Source: Clostridiales bacterium (GTDB taxonomy: Bacteria > Bacillota > Clostridia > Oscillospirales > Oscillospiraceae). Taken from it: DNA of 64,000 nt. Of the stretch, positions 53,565 through 63,460 are shown in pieces. The DNA is taken from positions 187,679 to 251,678 of the forward strand of contig CABIXV010000002.1 in assembly GCA_902362775.1 (NCBI GenBank). Direction: 5' to 3'. The position numbers were made by a program, and so were the translations under genes. Positions within the stretch are counted from its first letter, which is position 1. Each line of letters opens with the position of its first letter. The notes beneath the pieces are model-generated. The model was not told the origin of the DNA. It ran no database searches and was given only the letters and a program-made list of their open reading frames with translations.

Positions 53565-54212
53565 ATGAGTGAACAAGTATTGTATCAAGAAGAACATCTG
53601 GCCCGTCTCTCCCTGGTCCAATGGGGCAAAGAGCTCTATGATCAGGGCCTGGTCAAAGGGAGCGGGGGGAATCTGTCCATCCGGCTTTCAGACGGTACAG
53701 TGCTGCTTACCCCCACCGGATTTTTCTTGGGCCATATGACGCCGGAGTGTATCAGCCGGTGTGACATGCAGGGCAACCTGCTCAGCGGCAACAAGCCTAC
53801 CAAGGAAGTCCCGCTCCATTTGGCAGTCTACCGAACCCGGCCTAATGTGCACGCCGTGTGCCACACTCACTCCGTCTACGCAGTGGCCTATGCCAGCACC
53901 GTGGAGCCGGGCACCGTAATGCCTATCTGCACCCCCAGTGTGGCAGCCAAAGTGGGCCTGGTGGAGGTCAAGGGCTATGCCCACCCTGGCTCAGAGCAGC
54001 TGGGCCGCTTTGTGGAGGAGGGGCTCCAGCGCTCCAACGCCGTCCTGCTAGCCAACCATGGCGTGGTTGCGGTTGGAAAGGATATGGAGGCGGCTGTGTC
54101 TATGGCCAATGAGGTAGAGAACAACGCCATTCTGCTCGCCCTAGGCGCAGGCAGGCTGCATATCCTCTCGGAGGAGAACGTAGCGCATCTGCTGAAGAAA
54201 ATCGCCCTATAA
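53565..54212 (+). CDS. class II aldolase / adducin-family enzyme
   Basis: 215 residues behind AAAGGAG. Class II aldolase fold of the L-fuculose-phosphate or ribulose-phosphate epimerase type: GSGGNLSIRL binds the phosphate, HTHS and ANHG give zinc histidines, KEVPLH is near the catalytic Glu. It may cleave a ketose phosphate or act on a phosphorylated sugar acid made by a kinase downstream. The exact substrate cannot be told. Confidence 0.88.
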   Translation: MSEQVLYQEEHLARLSLVQWGKELYDQGLVKGSGGNLSIRLSDGTVLLTPTGFFLGHMTPECISRCDMQGNLLSGNKPTKEVPLHLAVYRTRPNVHAVCHTHSVYAVAYASTVEPGTVMPICTPSVAAKVGLVEVKGYAHPGSEQLGRFVEEGLQRSNAVLLANHGVVAVGKDMEAAVSMANEVENNAILLALGAGRLHILSEENVAHLLKKIAL

Positions 54213-54245
54213 TTGAAACACGTTTATTTAAAAGGAGGCAGCGGC

Positions 54246-55298
54246 ATGGAGCCGAACTTTATGAAGGCCCTGGTTTTTCAAGGTCCTAGGCAATTTGAGG
54301 TGAAGGAGGTCCCCATCCCCCAATGTGGTGCAGACGAGATGCTTGTCAGAGTCCGCTTTGCCGGCGTATGCGGCACGGACAACCGAATCTATCAGGGAAC
54401 GAAGGTAATTGCCGCGCCGCGGATCACCGGGCACGAGTTTTCCGGAACCATTGAGCGGCTGGGCAGCCATGTGAAGGGCTATCAGCTGGGGCAGCGTGTC
54501 AGCGTATATCCCATGCTTTACTGTGGCCACTGCTACTGCTGCCGGGAGGGCAGAACAAATATCTGCGTCAACCGCACCACCATCGGCTATGAGATCGATG
54601 GCGGCTTTGCTCAGTATGTCAAAATCCCCAAGCGGGCCATTGAGTGCGGAAATGTGGTGCCCATCCCGGACAACGTCTCGGACGAAATCGCCGCCATCTC
54701 GGAGCCCATCGCCGCCGCCTATCATGGGATGCAGCAGGCCGGTCTGCGGGATGGAGAGACGTTTGTCATCATCGGCGCAGGTCCTATAGGCCTGTTCCAC
54801 ACCCAGTTGTCCAGGAGTGTGGATCTGGCCCGCCGGATTGTCATTGAACCTATTCCGGAAAAGCGCAAAATGGCGCTGGAGATGGGGGCGGACTTTGTTA
54901 TCGACCCTGCCGTCCAAGACGCCAAGGCGGTCATCTTTGAACAGACTGGTGGGCAGGGTGCCGACGCCGTCATCGTGGATGTGGGAGTAACCAGCGCCCT
55001 GGAGCAGTCCCTGGATTACGTCAAGAAGGGGGGGCGGGTGGTCATCTTTGCTGGTATGCCCGTAGGCAGCAAGATCACCATCGACCCTAACACCATCCAC
55101 TACAAGGAGATCATACTCACCGGGTCTTCCTCCTCCTCTGCCATCAATCAGGCCGAGGTGTTCCGGCTGCTATCCTCCGGTAAGGTGAGCACCGACGGGA
55201 TGATCTCCGGCTGCTTCCCCCTAGAGGAGTGGCGCACCGCATTTGAAATGAAGGCCAACTACGTCGGCGTAAAAACTATAATGGATCCCTGGGCCTAA
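54246..55298 (+). CDS. zinc-dependent alcohol/polyol dehydrogenase (MDR family)
   Basis: 350 residues from ATG 54246 behind AAAGGAGG. Catalytic zinc ligands in GVCGTDN and GHEFSG, structural zinc in CGHCYCCREGRTNIC, and a Rossmann NAD site at VIIGAGPIGL. Closest in style to sorbitol, threonine and galactitol dehydrogenases. In the operon it would oxidise a polyol or a hydroxyl of a sugar acid. Confidence 0.9.
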   Translation: MEPNFMKALVFQGPRQFEVKEVPIPQCGADEMLVRVRFAGVCGTDNRIYQGTKVIAAPRITGHEFSGTIERLGSHVKGYQLGQRVSVYPMLYCGHCYCCREGRTNICVNRTTIGYEIDGGFAQYVKIPKRAIECGNVVPIPDNVSDEIAAISEPIAAAYHGMQQAGLRDGETFVIIGAGPIGLFHTQLSRSVDLARRIVIEPIPEKRKMALEMGADFVIDPAVQDAKAVIFEQTGGQGADAVIVDVGVTSALEQSLDYVKKGGRVVIFAGMPVGSKITIDPNTIHYKEIILTGSSSSSAINQAEVFRLLSSGKVSTDGMISGCFPLEEWRTAFEMKANYVGVKTIMDPWA

Positions 55299-55323
55299 GC
55301 CGGGGAAAAGGAGAGTATAATCT

Positions 55324-56298
55324 GTGAAAGCATTCGTTTCTGCACAGCTGACTCAGGAGGGGCTGGATCAGCTCGCCCAGTACGCCCAGATCAAACTGGG
55401 GGGATGGGGGCATACCGGAAAAAAGCTGACACCGGAGGAACTGGTGAAGGCCGCCTCCGACTGCGAGATCATGGTCATATGCTACGAGGAGATCAACGAT
55501 TATGTCCTGGATCATATGCCCAACCTGAAGCTGATCGCCTGCTCTCGCGGGGGCGTGGAGAACATCGATCGGCAGGCCGTCCGGCGCCACAGCGTCTGGG
55601 TCACCAGCGCTCCGGGCCGGAACGCCAATGCGGTGGCGGAGCTGACGGTTGGCCTGATGATCTCCGCTTTGCGTCATATCCCCAAAACCCATCACTATAT
55701 TATGTCCCAGCAGTGGGACAAGGTTCCCTGGGATATCGCCGGCAACACGTCCTTCAAAACCTTCGACGGATACGAGCTGTGCGGCAAAACCATAGGTCTG
55801 GTGGGTTATGGGGCCATCGCCCGCCGGGTGGCTAAGCTTTTGTCCGGCTTCGACGTGAAGCTCATTGCTTATGACCCCTTCCTCACTCAGTGGCCAGAGG
55901 GCGTGACCAGTGTCGACTGGGAGAAGCTGTTCTCCACCGCCGATGTGGTCAGTCTGCACTGTAAGCTGTCCGATACCACACGAGGGATGGTAAACCGGGC
56001 CGCCCTGCAGCACATGAAACCTACCAGTATTTTCATCAATACAGCCCGGGGCGCCCTGGTGGACGAGGATGCCTTGTATGAGGCTCTCGCCGGCGGCCAA
56101 ATTGCCTGCGCCGCCCTGGACGCCCAGGTCCATGAGCCTATGTTCCACGACTCTAAGTTCCTGACCCTGGACAACATCATCCTGACCCCCCACATCGGCG
56201 GGGCCTCCCGGGATATCATTGCCCAGCAGACCCGAATCGTGATGGAGGACGTAACGGCCTACTTTGAAACGGGGAAACCGATCCATGTCATCCAGTGA
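55324..56298 (+). CDS. D-2-hydroxyacid dehydrogenase
   Basis: 324 residues from GTG 55324 behind AAAGGAG. Rossmann NAD-binding site GLVGYGAIARRVAK with Asp further along, the substrate Arg in CSRGGVENID, and the catalytic His in LTPHIGGASRD. The catalytic Glu region reads ALDAQVHEPM, while the usual form is LDVFxxEP. Reduces a 2-keto acid or oxidises a 2-hydroxy acid. Overlaps the next gene by 14 bases. Confidence 0.9.
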   Translation: MKAFVSAQLTQEGLDQLAQYAQIKLGGWGHTGKKLTPEELVKAASDCEIMVICYEEINDYVLDHMPNLKLIACSRGGVENIDRQAVRRHSVWVTSAPGRNANAVAELTVGLMISALRHIPKTHHYIMSQQWDKVPWDIAGNTSFKTFDGYELCGKTIGLVGYGAIARRVAKLLSGFDVKLIAYDPFLTQWPEGVTSVDWEKLFSTADVVSLHCKLSDTTRGMVNRAALQHMKPTSIFINTARGALVDEDALYEALAGGQIACAALDAQVHEPMFHDSKFLTLDNIILTPHIGGASRDIIAQQTRIVMEDVTAYFETGKPIHVIQ

Positions 56299-57781
56299 GC
56301 CGACCTTCCTGGGCATCGACGTGGGGACCAGCAGCGTCAAGGCCGGCTTCGTCTCTTCCGACGGCCGGGGTCTGCTGCAGACCTCGGCCGAGTACCCCAC
56401 CTTCTACGGCCCGGACGGACAGGCAGAGCAGGATGCCTTCGACTGGTGGAACGCGGCCACCCGGGCGGTGCAGGCGCTGGTCAAGCAGGCGCCCCATCTC
56501 GCCCGGGCGGTGCAGGCCGTCTCCGTGAGCTGTCAGGCCCCCACCCTGTTTGGGGTGGACCGCCACGGGCATCCGGTGGGGCGCGGCCTGATCTGGATGG
56601 ACCGTCAAGCGGAACCGGTGTGCCGCAGGGTGCTACGGGAGCATGCGGAATATGTCCATCATTACTCCTGCAATCGGATCGACCCCTACTATATGCTCTC
56701 CAAACTGGTGTGGCAGAAGCAGTATCATCCCCAGGACTACACCCGGACGGACAGCTACCTTTCGATCAACGGCTGGCTCGTTTATCAGCTGACGGGAAGC
56801 CGGCTGATGGATGTAACCAACGCCAACCTGACGCAGCTTTTGAACGTCTACACCCTCAACTGGGACCGGGGCATCTTTAACCGGCTGGACCTCGATCTGG
56901 ATAAGATGCCGCCGGTGGTCGCCTGCGGCACGGCGGCGGGCGTCATACGTCCCGAGATCGCCCGGCTGTGGGGGCTTCCGCCCCGGACCATAGTGGCCGC
57001 CGGCTGTGTGGACGGGTCGGCCGCCCCGCTTGGGTTGGGCCTGTCAGCCGATGGGGACGTCTTTGAGATGTCCGGCACCTCCTCGGGCATCGGGGTGATT
57101 CTCTCCAACCCCCGGTTTTGTCCCAACCTGTCGCTTATGAAGCACGTTCGGGAGGACAAGTGGTTTTTAAAGGGGAGCACCTCCTGCTCGGGAGGCTCCC
57201 TGAAGTGGTACCGGGATCAGGTGGACCGGCTGGCGGACCCGGAGTGCTTTCAAACCTACAGCCGTCTGGCTCAGGAATCCCCACCGGGCGCGGGCGGCGT
57301 GCTGTTTCTGCCTTATCTCAACGGGGAGCGGGCCCCTTTGTGGGACAGCCGCCTGCGGGGCGTGTGTCTGGGCTTTTCCAGCGCCACCGGGAAGAAGGAC
57401 CTGCTGCGCGCCATCCTGGAGGGGACCGCCTACGCCCTGCGCACAATTTTGGAGGAGTTTCCAGCGGATCAAAAGCAGTCTGACGTTATTCTGGGAACCG
57501 GCGGAGGTTACAACAGCGCGCTCTGGTCTCAAATCAAGGCGGACGTGCTGGGACGGACCATCTGTGCCAGAAAAACCACCTTCGACGCGGCCGTGCTGGG
57601 CTCCGCTTATGTGGCCATGGAGGCCGCCGGGGTCCCGGCGCCCAAGCCGCCCAGGGACACGGAGGAGGTTCTTTACCACCCGGACCCGGCGCTGGGTTCC
57701 GTTTACGGGCGGCACTACCGGCGATTCCAAAAGGCGTATCAGGCCACCCGTGTACTGTTTCATGAGGAGGACGAACCATGA
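56285..57781 (+). CDS. FGGY-family carbohydrate kinase 1
   Basis: 498 residues from ATG 56285, inside the end of the previous gene. FGGY marks: GIDVGTSSVKAGFV at the N-terminus, WWNAA, DRQAEPVCRR, ATP site GTGGGYNSALW and a C-terminal GSAYVAMEAAG. Looks most like xylulose- and gluconate-type kinases. Coupled by overlap on both sides. Confidence 0.9.
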   Translation: MSSSEPTFLGIDVGTSSVKAGFVSSDGRGLLQTSAEYPTFYGPDGQAEQDAFDWWNAATRAVQALVKQAPHLARAVQAVSVSCQAPTLFGVDRHGHPVGRGLIWMDRQAEPVCRRVLREHAEYVHHYSCNRIDPYYMLSKLVWQKQYHPQDYTRTDSYLSINGWLVYQLTGSRLMDVTNANLTQLLNVYTLNWDRGIFNRLDLDLDKMPPVVACGTAAGVIRPEIARLWGLPPRTIVAAGCVDGSAAPLGLGLSADGDVFEMSGTSSGIGVILSNPRFCPNLSLMKHVREDKWFLKGSTSCSGGSLKWYRDQVDRLADPECFQTYSRLAQESPPGAGGVLFLPYLNGERAPLWDSRLRGVCLGFSSATGKKDLLRAILEGTAYALRTILEEFPADQKQSDVILGTGGGYNSALWSQIKADVLGRTICARKTTFDAAVLGSAYVAMEAAGVPAPKPPRDTEEVLYHPDPALGSVYGRHYRRFQKAYQATRVLFHEEDEP

Positions 57782-59244
57782 TACTTTTAGCGGGCGTTGA
57801 CGTGGGCTCCACCGGGCTGAAGGTTGCCCTCTATGTTCCTGATGGCCGCCGAGTGGGCTACGCCTATCGTGAATATGCCATCGACTATGGACCAAACGGG
57901 CAGGCCACTCTGAACCCTATGATTTGGTGGCAGAGTCTACAAAGCTGTTTTAAGGAGCTGTCCGCCCAGTTTGAGTTGAAACAGGTTGCCTGTCTGGGTA
58001 TCAGCAGCGCCAATGCCATGGTTCTCACTGATGAACACTTTTCCGCCGTATTTCCGGCCATTATGCAGCTTGACAAGCGCGGGGCGGAGATGGTCGCCCA
58101 GGTAGGGCGGGAACTGGGTGACGACTGGCTGTTCTCCAGAACGGGCAACCGAAACGCCCCTGGCTATCAGTGGGGGCCAACGCTGAAATGGCTCCAGACG
58201 TACGAGGGTGAACGCCTAGCACAGGCCAAGCGCCTGTGTAATCCCACCAGTTACCTAGCGGCGCGTCTTACCGGAAAATATACCATGGACATAACTCGTG
58301 CGGCCACCACGCTATTGTATTGTCCAGAGACCGGGGTCTGGGATGGTGAGCTCTGGCGGTACTTCGGCCTGCTTGAAGTAGAGCAGCCTGCCCTGCTTCC
58401 CCCCCACGCTCTGCTGGGGCATACCCTCGATGGCTGCGGCCTGCCCCAGGGTATCCCTGTGGCAACAGGCGGAATCGACACTATTTGCGCCATGCTAGGA
58501 CTCTCTGGCGGGACTCCGGGCGATGTCCTCATCATGGGAAGCGTGGGGCGGTTCGCCGCCGCAGTGTCCCAATGGGACTGCCGCTTTTTAAACACGCTCT
58601 CCTGGGACGGACGCCAAAAAATAAGCATGACTCCGGTCAACAATGCGGGCACCGCTTTGAAATGGGTCCGCAGCCTCCTTCTTTCCGGCAGGGACATCCA
58701 GGACGTCAGCTACGACCAGCTCAACCGCTTGGCGGAACAGGTACCTCCCGGCAGCGAGGGGCTGCGTTTTTTCCCGTTCCTCAACGGAGCTAGCTGCCCC
58801 CACTGGAGTGAGGCTGTGCGGGGCACCTTTCTGGGGCTGGAGGCCTACCACACGCCGGGCCACCTGATCCGGGCCGTGATGGAGGGGGTCGCCCTGTCCC
58901 TGGGAGAAAATCAGGCTTTACTCGCTCAATGCGGCGGTCTGTGTGAAGACCCTGTGTATCTGGGCGGCGGCGGGGCAAAAAGTCTCGTTTGGAGTCAAAT
59001 TCTCTGTGACGTGCTGGGGCGGGAGCTGCTACTTCCAGAGCAGGTGGAAACAGAGACTATCGGCAGCGCCCTCCTGGGAGGCATGGCCTGTGGCCTTCTC
59101 CGCCGGGAAGATGCCGCTCAATGGAATCAGGTGCGTAGCCGCTTGACCCCTGACTCCTCCCGCAAGGTGGAATACGCCGGCCTCCAGGCCCGTTTTTCTG
59201 CCGATTATGCGCTTTTGGAACGGCTCTACAAAGGCGGCGGCTGA
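57778..59244 (+). CDS. FGGY-family carbohydrate kinase 2
   Basis: 488 residues, start overlapping the previous stop (ATGA). Same fold as kinase 1 but quite diverged: GVDVGSTGLKVALY, WWQSLQ, LGGGGAKSLVWSQIL, GSALLGGMACG. Two kinases of one family in tandem would suit a pathway with two related phosphorylation steps or two substrates. A terminator follows at 59321. Confidence 0.9.
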   Translation: MILLAGVDVGSTGLKVALYVPDGRRVGYAYREYAIDYGPNGQATLNPMIWWQSLQSCFKELSAQFELKQVACLGISSANAMVLTDEHFSAVFPAIMQLDKRGAEMVAQVGRELGDDWLFSRTGNRNAPGYQWGPTLKWLQTYEGERLAQAKRLCNPTSYLAARLTGKYTMDITRAATTLLYCPETGVWDGELWRYFGLLEVEQPALLPPHALLGHTLDGCGLPQGIPVATGGIDTICAMLGLSGGTPGDVLIMGSVGRFAAAVSQWDCRFLNTLSWDGRQKISMTPVNNAGTALKWVRSLLLSGRDIQDVSYDQLNRLAEQVPPGSEGLRFFPFLNGASCPHWSEAVRGTFLGLEAYHTPGHLIRAVMEGVALSLGENQALLAQCGGLCEDPVYLGGGGAKSLVWSQILCDVLGRELLLPEQVETETIGSALLGGMACGLLRREDAAQWNQVRSRLTPDSSRKVEYAGLQARFSADYALLERLYKGGG

Positions 59245-59320
59245 TCCGTCCCTTCCTTGCGCAGCCGGTATCCGCCCGGGACACATCGATGCCGGGGCAT
59301 TTTTCTGTAGAGTCTCTCAT

Positions 59321-59355
59321 AAAATACCCCACAGCCGAGGCTGTGGGGTATTTTG
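59321..59355 (+). terminator. terminator of the catabolic operon
   Basis: Stem AAAATACCCCACAGCC / GGCTGTGGGGTATTTT around a GA core, followed by GTGTC. It ends the run begun at 50548. Confidence 0.85.
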
Positions 59356-59849
59356 TGTCTCTCTGTGCCCTGCGCGTACGTCGCATCCTCTATGCGGCGG
59401 TGGGCGGAAAACCGCCTGTACAGGTCCAGGACAGCGTTGTCCATGATATAGGGCGTACCAAAATCGGCCGACGTTCCTGTTACCCAAGGCCAAGGCCAAC
59501 TTCTCCGTCAGGGAAAAGGGCCGGTCCGCCCCCGCCATCAAAATGTCCAGGCTGTCCAGCTGGCACACCCCCGGCATCGCTCCCCCTGCTCCCGGGGGAC
59601 GGGGGTCCCTAGCTGGCGGACCAGTTCCTGCTAAGTGCGGAAATGATGGAGGATATCCGTGCCCACAAGCACCCCGTCCAGGCTAAACAAAATTACTTAG
59701 ATCATCAGTATACGCTCTTTCGAATCGAGCCTCTGCTAAAAAATTTCGCAACGCCCGGAGGCACGGATCAGATAAAGTCCATATGCTCCGTCGCTACGGG
59801 CTTGGCAGTCTCGTCGCCCTAGCCGGCAGGTATCCTGGGTATCCCCAGA
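59356..59849. other. degenerate stretch with broken frames
   Basis: No intact gene. The minus strand shows short fragments such as LDSLDILMAGADRPFSLTEK in one frame and AVLDLYRRFSAHRRIEDAT in another, as expected for a decayed gene, but I could not assign it to a family. Confidence 0.4.
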
Positions 59850-60480
59850 GGGGGACGCCCACCACCCGATTGAAGGTGGCGGAGAAGTGGGTGATGTTCC
59901 TGCAACTCACCAGCTCGGCCACCTCGTACACTTTGACGTACACGTCACGCAGCAACTACTTGACCATGAGGATACAGCAACGTGTCAGGTAACTTAAAAC
60001 GGTGTAGTCCCTCTTCTTTTTAAACGTGTGGCTCAGATACCTCAGGGGAACGAACTCGTCCGGGGAGATACAAAAGCGCAGGATGCCCACCAGGTCCGTG
60101 GACGTGAGGGCACCTGGTTGGTTTTGCTGATTCACTTCATAGTGTCCAGAGTGCTACACAAGAAGTAGGAGTTGAGCTAGGCCTGGAGCATCCGAATCTA
60201 GGCCTGGTTCAGCTCCTGTTGATTTTCGATCATCGCCTGTTGGTCTCCTTCAGGGTGACCGCCATACTGTTGAAGTGCCAGGCCAGCTCCCCCCAGTTCG
60301 TCGTCCCAAACCCGACAGACGTACACAGCCCGATTGTCCTGCACCACCTTCCCAATGTGCTGGCGCTCCCGCTCGATAGGCCAAACATCCGTCTGCTGAG
60401 CCGCAGACTCATGAGCACGGAGATGACCATGCGGCACCGGCGCCAGCCCAACGGTCAGCCCGGGCCGTGAGCAGTACACT
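59850..60480 (-). pseudogene. decayed sensor / AraC-type regulator
   Basis: Reading the minus strand from 60480 with frame changes gives a membrane/HAMP-like part (SRRMF, WDDELG and ELAWHFNSMAVTLKE in shifted frames), a YesM-like LQA-stop-LNSYFLCSTLDTMK (compare LQAQINPHFLYNTLD), then an AraC helix-turn-helix: YLSHTFKKKRDYTVLSYLTR, stop, LLRDVYVKVYEVAELVSCRN and FSATFNRVVGVPL. Several stops and at least two frameshifts break it. It may be one fused protein or the remains of an adjacent kinase and regulator pair. Confidence 0.6.
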
Positions 60481-60529
60481 CCCCGCCAGTAAGGAGTGGC
60501 TAGTAAATAAGTTTTTTAAGATTGGTCAG

Positions 60530-60925
60530 CAGCGTTTGTGAATATGCGACACGTTCCTAACTGAAAAGGTTAGGCGTTAAGCTGAAATCTAATAAAGAAT
60601 AGGAAGGAGCTTTACAGATAAATCAGTTTCATAGAACTGATATTCCGACAAGTGGAATGACGGGGTAACGCCCGGAAACGCCTATTCTAAGACCACGTCG
60701 GGCATGGCGCAAGCGCAAAGACACATTAGTAGAGAAGTAGGCGGAAGTCCACCCTAACGGTCCACATCGAGGAAAGTGTCTCAGCGGTGGGGGTACGGAT
60801 GATACGCTGGAGGTCTATAAAATCCCGATGGTGAAAATGCACGGTGGAATGCACTCAGGAAGCCATGAATGTACGGGTCAAGATGAACGAGTTGCAGAAA
60901 TGCGGCTGCCTCTGTAATGGAAAAA
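60530..60925 (+). mobile_element. 5' fragment of a probable group II intron
   Basis: About 400 bases with no protein frame but strongly RNA-like: near the start TGCGACACGTTCC recalls the GUGCGA start of group II introns, followed by CTAACTGAAAAGGTTAG, GGGTAACGCCCGGAAACGCC and TACGGATGATACGCTGG pieces typical of domain I. No reverse transcriptase gene and no domain V hairpin follow, so only the 5' part remains, cut off at the M20 gene end. Identity rests on resemblance and was not tested with a covariance model. Confidence 0.5.
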
Positions 60926-60936
60926 GACAATTTTAC

Positions 60937-62133
60937 TCATAACGAAAGGAAATCAACCGCGAATTGCGCCAGAGCAGAAACTCCATATGGCAACGTCTCA
61001 GAAGGAAATATATTTTCAGCCACATGCAGTCCGAGTGATGTATTAGGCTTGCTCTCTATAGCTGTTCCAAGCAGAAATTGTGCCCCATGATTGTTACAGG
61101 CATTCAACAGACAGGAAAAGTCGTCGGAGCCCATTGATGGTTTTAAATTTTTATTTATTTTTTTTGCTCCCAACACACGCTTTACGGATGACTCCAACTG
61201 TTCGCAAATCTTGGGTTCATTGATTAAAGGTGGCATCCCTTTCTCTATAGCTACTGTACACTGTCCACCCATTGCCACACAAAAGTCTCGACTTAGTTGA
61301 CAGATACGATTTAGATGAGCGTGACGGACAGAATCATCAAAGGTCCGAAGCGTGCCACACAATGTGACCGTATTTGGAATGATATTTGGAGCTGTTCCTC
61401 CACTAATCGTACCAAAAGTTAGAACTGAGGGATCTGTTGCACAATTATTACGGCTAATCACAGTCTGCAGTTGCATTAACAGTCCTGCGCTCATCACAAT
61501 AGGATCCACACAATCCTCTGGATGTGCTCCATGTCCCCCTGTCCCACTCACTGTTATTGTAATAGTATCACAGCTTGCATTACAGATACCTGGTAAAATC
61601 CCTATCGTTCCAAGAGGAAGCGCTGGTGCGCAGTGAAAGCCAATAATACCATCCGGAATTGGGGAAAAGATTCCTTTTTTCAACATGCTCTGTGCGCCAT
61701 CGCAAGTTTCTTCAGCACATTGAAAAATAAGAAGGACTTCGCCATGCAATTGGTGCCGCTGTTGCGCAAGGTACTGCGCGCAGCCTAACAGCGCCGTAGT
61801 ATGGATATCATGACCGCAGGCATGACTAATTCCAGTAGCTTGGGAGGAAAATGACAATCCTGTAGCTTCTTGAATTGGCAGCGCATCGATATCCTCCCGT
61901 ATAGCCAACAACTTTCCGGGATGGTCCCCGCTTATTTTTGCTGCCACACCTGTCGACAGGCCCAGGTCTAAAATCGGAATATCATAAGATCTCAACATTT
62001 CACAAATAAAAGATGTGGTTTGTTGTTCCTGATGCCCCAATTCTGGATGCCGGTGCAAGTACTCTCTTACCGAACATAACTCTGGATAAGCAGCAACCGC
62101 CCAATCCATGACTCCAGTGCAGGTATTACTCAT
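60937..62133 (-). CDS. M20-family amidohydrolase
   Basis: 398 residues. Motifs of the M20D (hippurate/N-acyl amino acid) branch: LHRHPELG, the metal ligands in CGHDIHTT and CAEETCDGAQ, and GGHGAHPEDCVDP in the dimerisation domain. Removes an acyl group from an N-acyl amino acid. Starts inside the end of the CyuA gene (eight-base overlap) and is the second gene of that transcript. Since its partner acts on cysteine, N-acyl-cysteine is a reasonable guess. Confidence 0.9.
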   Translation of the reverse strand: MSNTCTGVMDWAVAAYPELCSVREYLHRHPELGHQEQQTTSFICEMLRSYDIPILDLGLSTGVAAKISGDHPGKLLAIREDIDALPIQEATGLSFSSQATGISHACGHDIHTTALLGCAQYLAQQRHQLHGEVLLIFQCAEETCDGAQSMLKKGIFSPIPDGIIGFHCAPALPLGTIGILPGICNASCDTITITVSGTGGHGAHPEDCVDPIVMSAGLLMQLQTVISRNNCATDPSVLTFGTISGGTAPNIIPNTVTLCGTLRTFDDSVRHAHLNRICQLSRDFCVAMGGQCTVAIEKGMPPLINEPKICEQLESSVKRVLGAKKINKNLKPSMGSDDFSCLLNACNNHGAQFLLGTAIESKPNTSLGLHVAENIFPSETLPYGVSALAQFAVDFLSL

Positions 62134-63409
62134 AATCAGCCTCCACCATCATACGAATGATTACTCGGTCAGTTTCCTTCATGCCAACTCGGCCAAGACG
62201 ACTGATATTGTCAATGGTATTTTCTACTCCTTTAGCAACTAGCCCTTCACCGTTATAAAATTGCTGTCCCTGTTGGTACATTTCAAAGCCTAAAATGCCC
62301 GCCTCTACTGCCGTTGCAATTTTTGCCGCACAGGAAGCTTTTGCTCCATCGCATACCATTCCAGACGCAATAGCCAACGCATTAACGATTGTGTGCACTA
62401 TACAATCATAGGTACCTCCATGCAGATAGGCAATTCCCGCTCCCGCTCCCGCCCCTGCGCTGACAGCACCGCAGTATGCCGACAAGCGGCCAATCCCAGC
62501 CTTTTCATGCAATGTAACTAAATTAGCTAACAGGAGAGCACGATAAAGCTTCTCCTTACCCACACCCAAGTTCTCCGCATATTCAATAACAGGCAGTGAA
62601 ACAGCAAGCCCTTGGTTCCCACTGCCCGAATTGATTACAACGGGCAGCTCGCATCCATTCATTCTGGCATCTGAGCCAGCAGCTGCCCTGGCTTTTGCCC
62701 GAGTTCGTACATCATTTCCATGAGCTTTCAGCAATACTTTTCCAATATTGGCACCATAGTTTCTCTGCAATCCCTCTTGGGAGATATTGGTATTCATTTG
62801 AATTTGCCGTTCCAACACTTCCTGTACATCGTTTAGATCACAAATCTCTACAAATTTATATATATCTTTGATGTTTAATACTGTTAGATTAGATTCATGT
62901 GCTTCTTCAGAAACAATAGGTGCAGAAAACAGAACTGTTCCGTTTTTCTCTTTCAGCACAATGTTTGTGTGAGTCTGTGCAATACGAACTTTTGCCCATT
63001 CCTTTTTATAAAAGGCAGTTACAATAATATCCAGTACCAGATCGGAAGCAGCTGGTGAAACGGTAATCTTAGTGTTGTCAAGATATCCCGTTTTTTTCAA
63101 AATGTTTTCCTCGCCAATATTAGAGATAACCTCCAACCCTGCGTTTTCGTCGCCTGCTAGTGCACCAATAGCCGCAGCTGTTTCGATTCCTTTCAGGCCT
63201 CCAGTATTGGGGACCACTACACTTTTCACATTTTTTATAATATTGCCGCTGGCCTCTACATGAATTCTATCCGGTACATGCCCCAATACCGAGCGTGCAA
63301 CGGCTGAACAGTACGCAATGGCAATTGGCTCCGTGCATCCTAGAGAGGGAACCAATTCACGGGTTAGTATCTCTACATATTCTTGATAAATTGCATCTTG
63401 CCTATCCAC
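62126..63409 (-). CDS. L-cysteine desulfidase family (CyuA / UPF0597)
   Basis: 427 residues. Family signature PSLGCTEPIAIAYC with Cys25, the [4Fe-4S] ligand in the archaeal enzyme, and further cysteines in LSAYCGAVSAG and GGTYDCIV, plus GMVCDGAKASCAAK. Breaks L-cysteine into pyruvate, ammonia and hydrogen sulfide. The start (ATG 63409) lies behind GGAGGGG. It is the first gene of a two-gene unit with the amidohydrolase. Confidence 0.88.
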   Translation of the reverse strand: MDRQDAIYQEYVEILTRELVPSLGCTEPIAIAYCSAVARSVLGHVPDRIHVEASGNIIKNVKSVVVPNTGGLKGIETAAAIGALAGDENAGLEVISNIGEENILKKTGYLDNTKITVSPAASDLVLDIIVTAFYKKEWAKVRIAQTHTNIVLKEKNGTVLFSAPIVSEEAHESNLTVLNIKDIYKFVEICDLNDVQEVLERQIQMNTNISQEGLQRNYGANIGKVLLKAHGNDVRTRAKARAAAGSDARMNGCELPVVINSGSGNQGLAVSLPVIEYAENLGVGKEKLYRALLLANLVTLHEKAGIGRLSAYCGAVSAGAGAGAGIAYLHGGTYDCIVHTIVNALAIASGMVCDGAKASCAAKIATAVEAGILGFEMYQQGQQFYNGEGLVAKGVENTIDNISRLGRVGMKETDRVIIRMMVEADYE

Positions 63410-63460
63410 ATCAACCCCTCCTTCAATTTGATTCTTTCGATATCATACATAAGAAAATAA

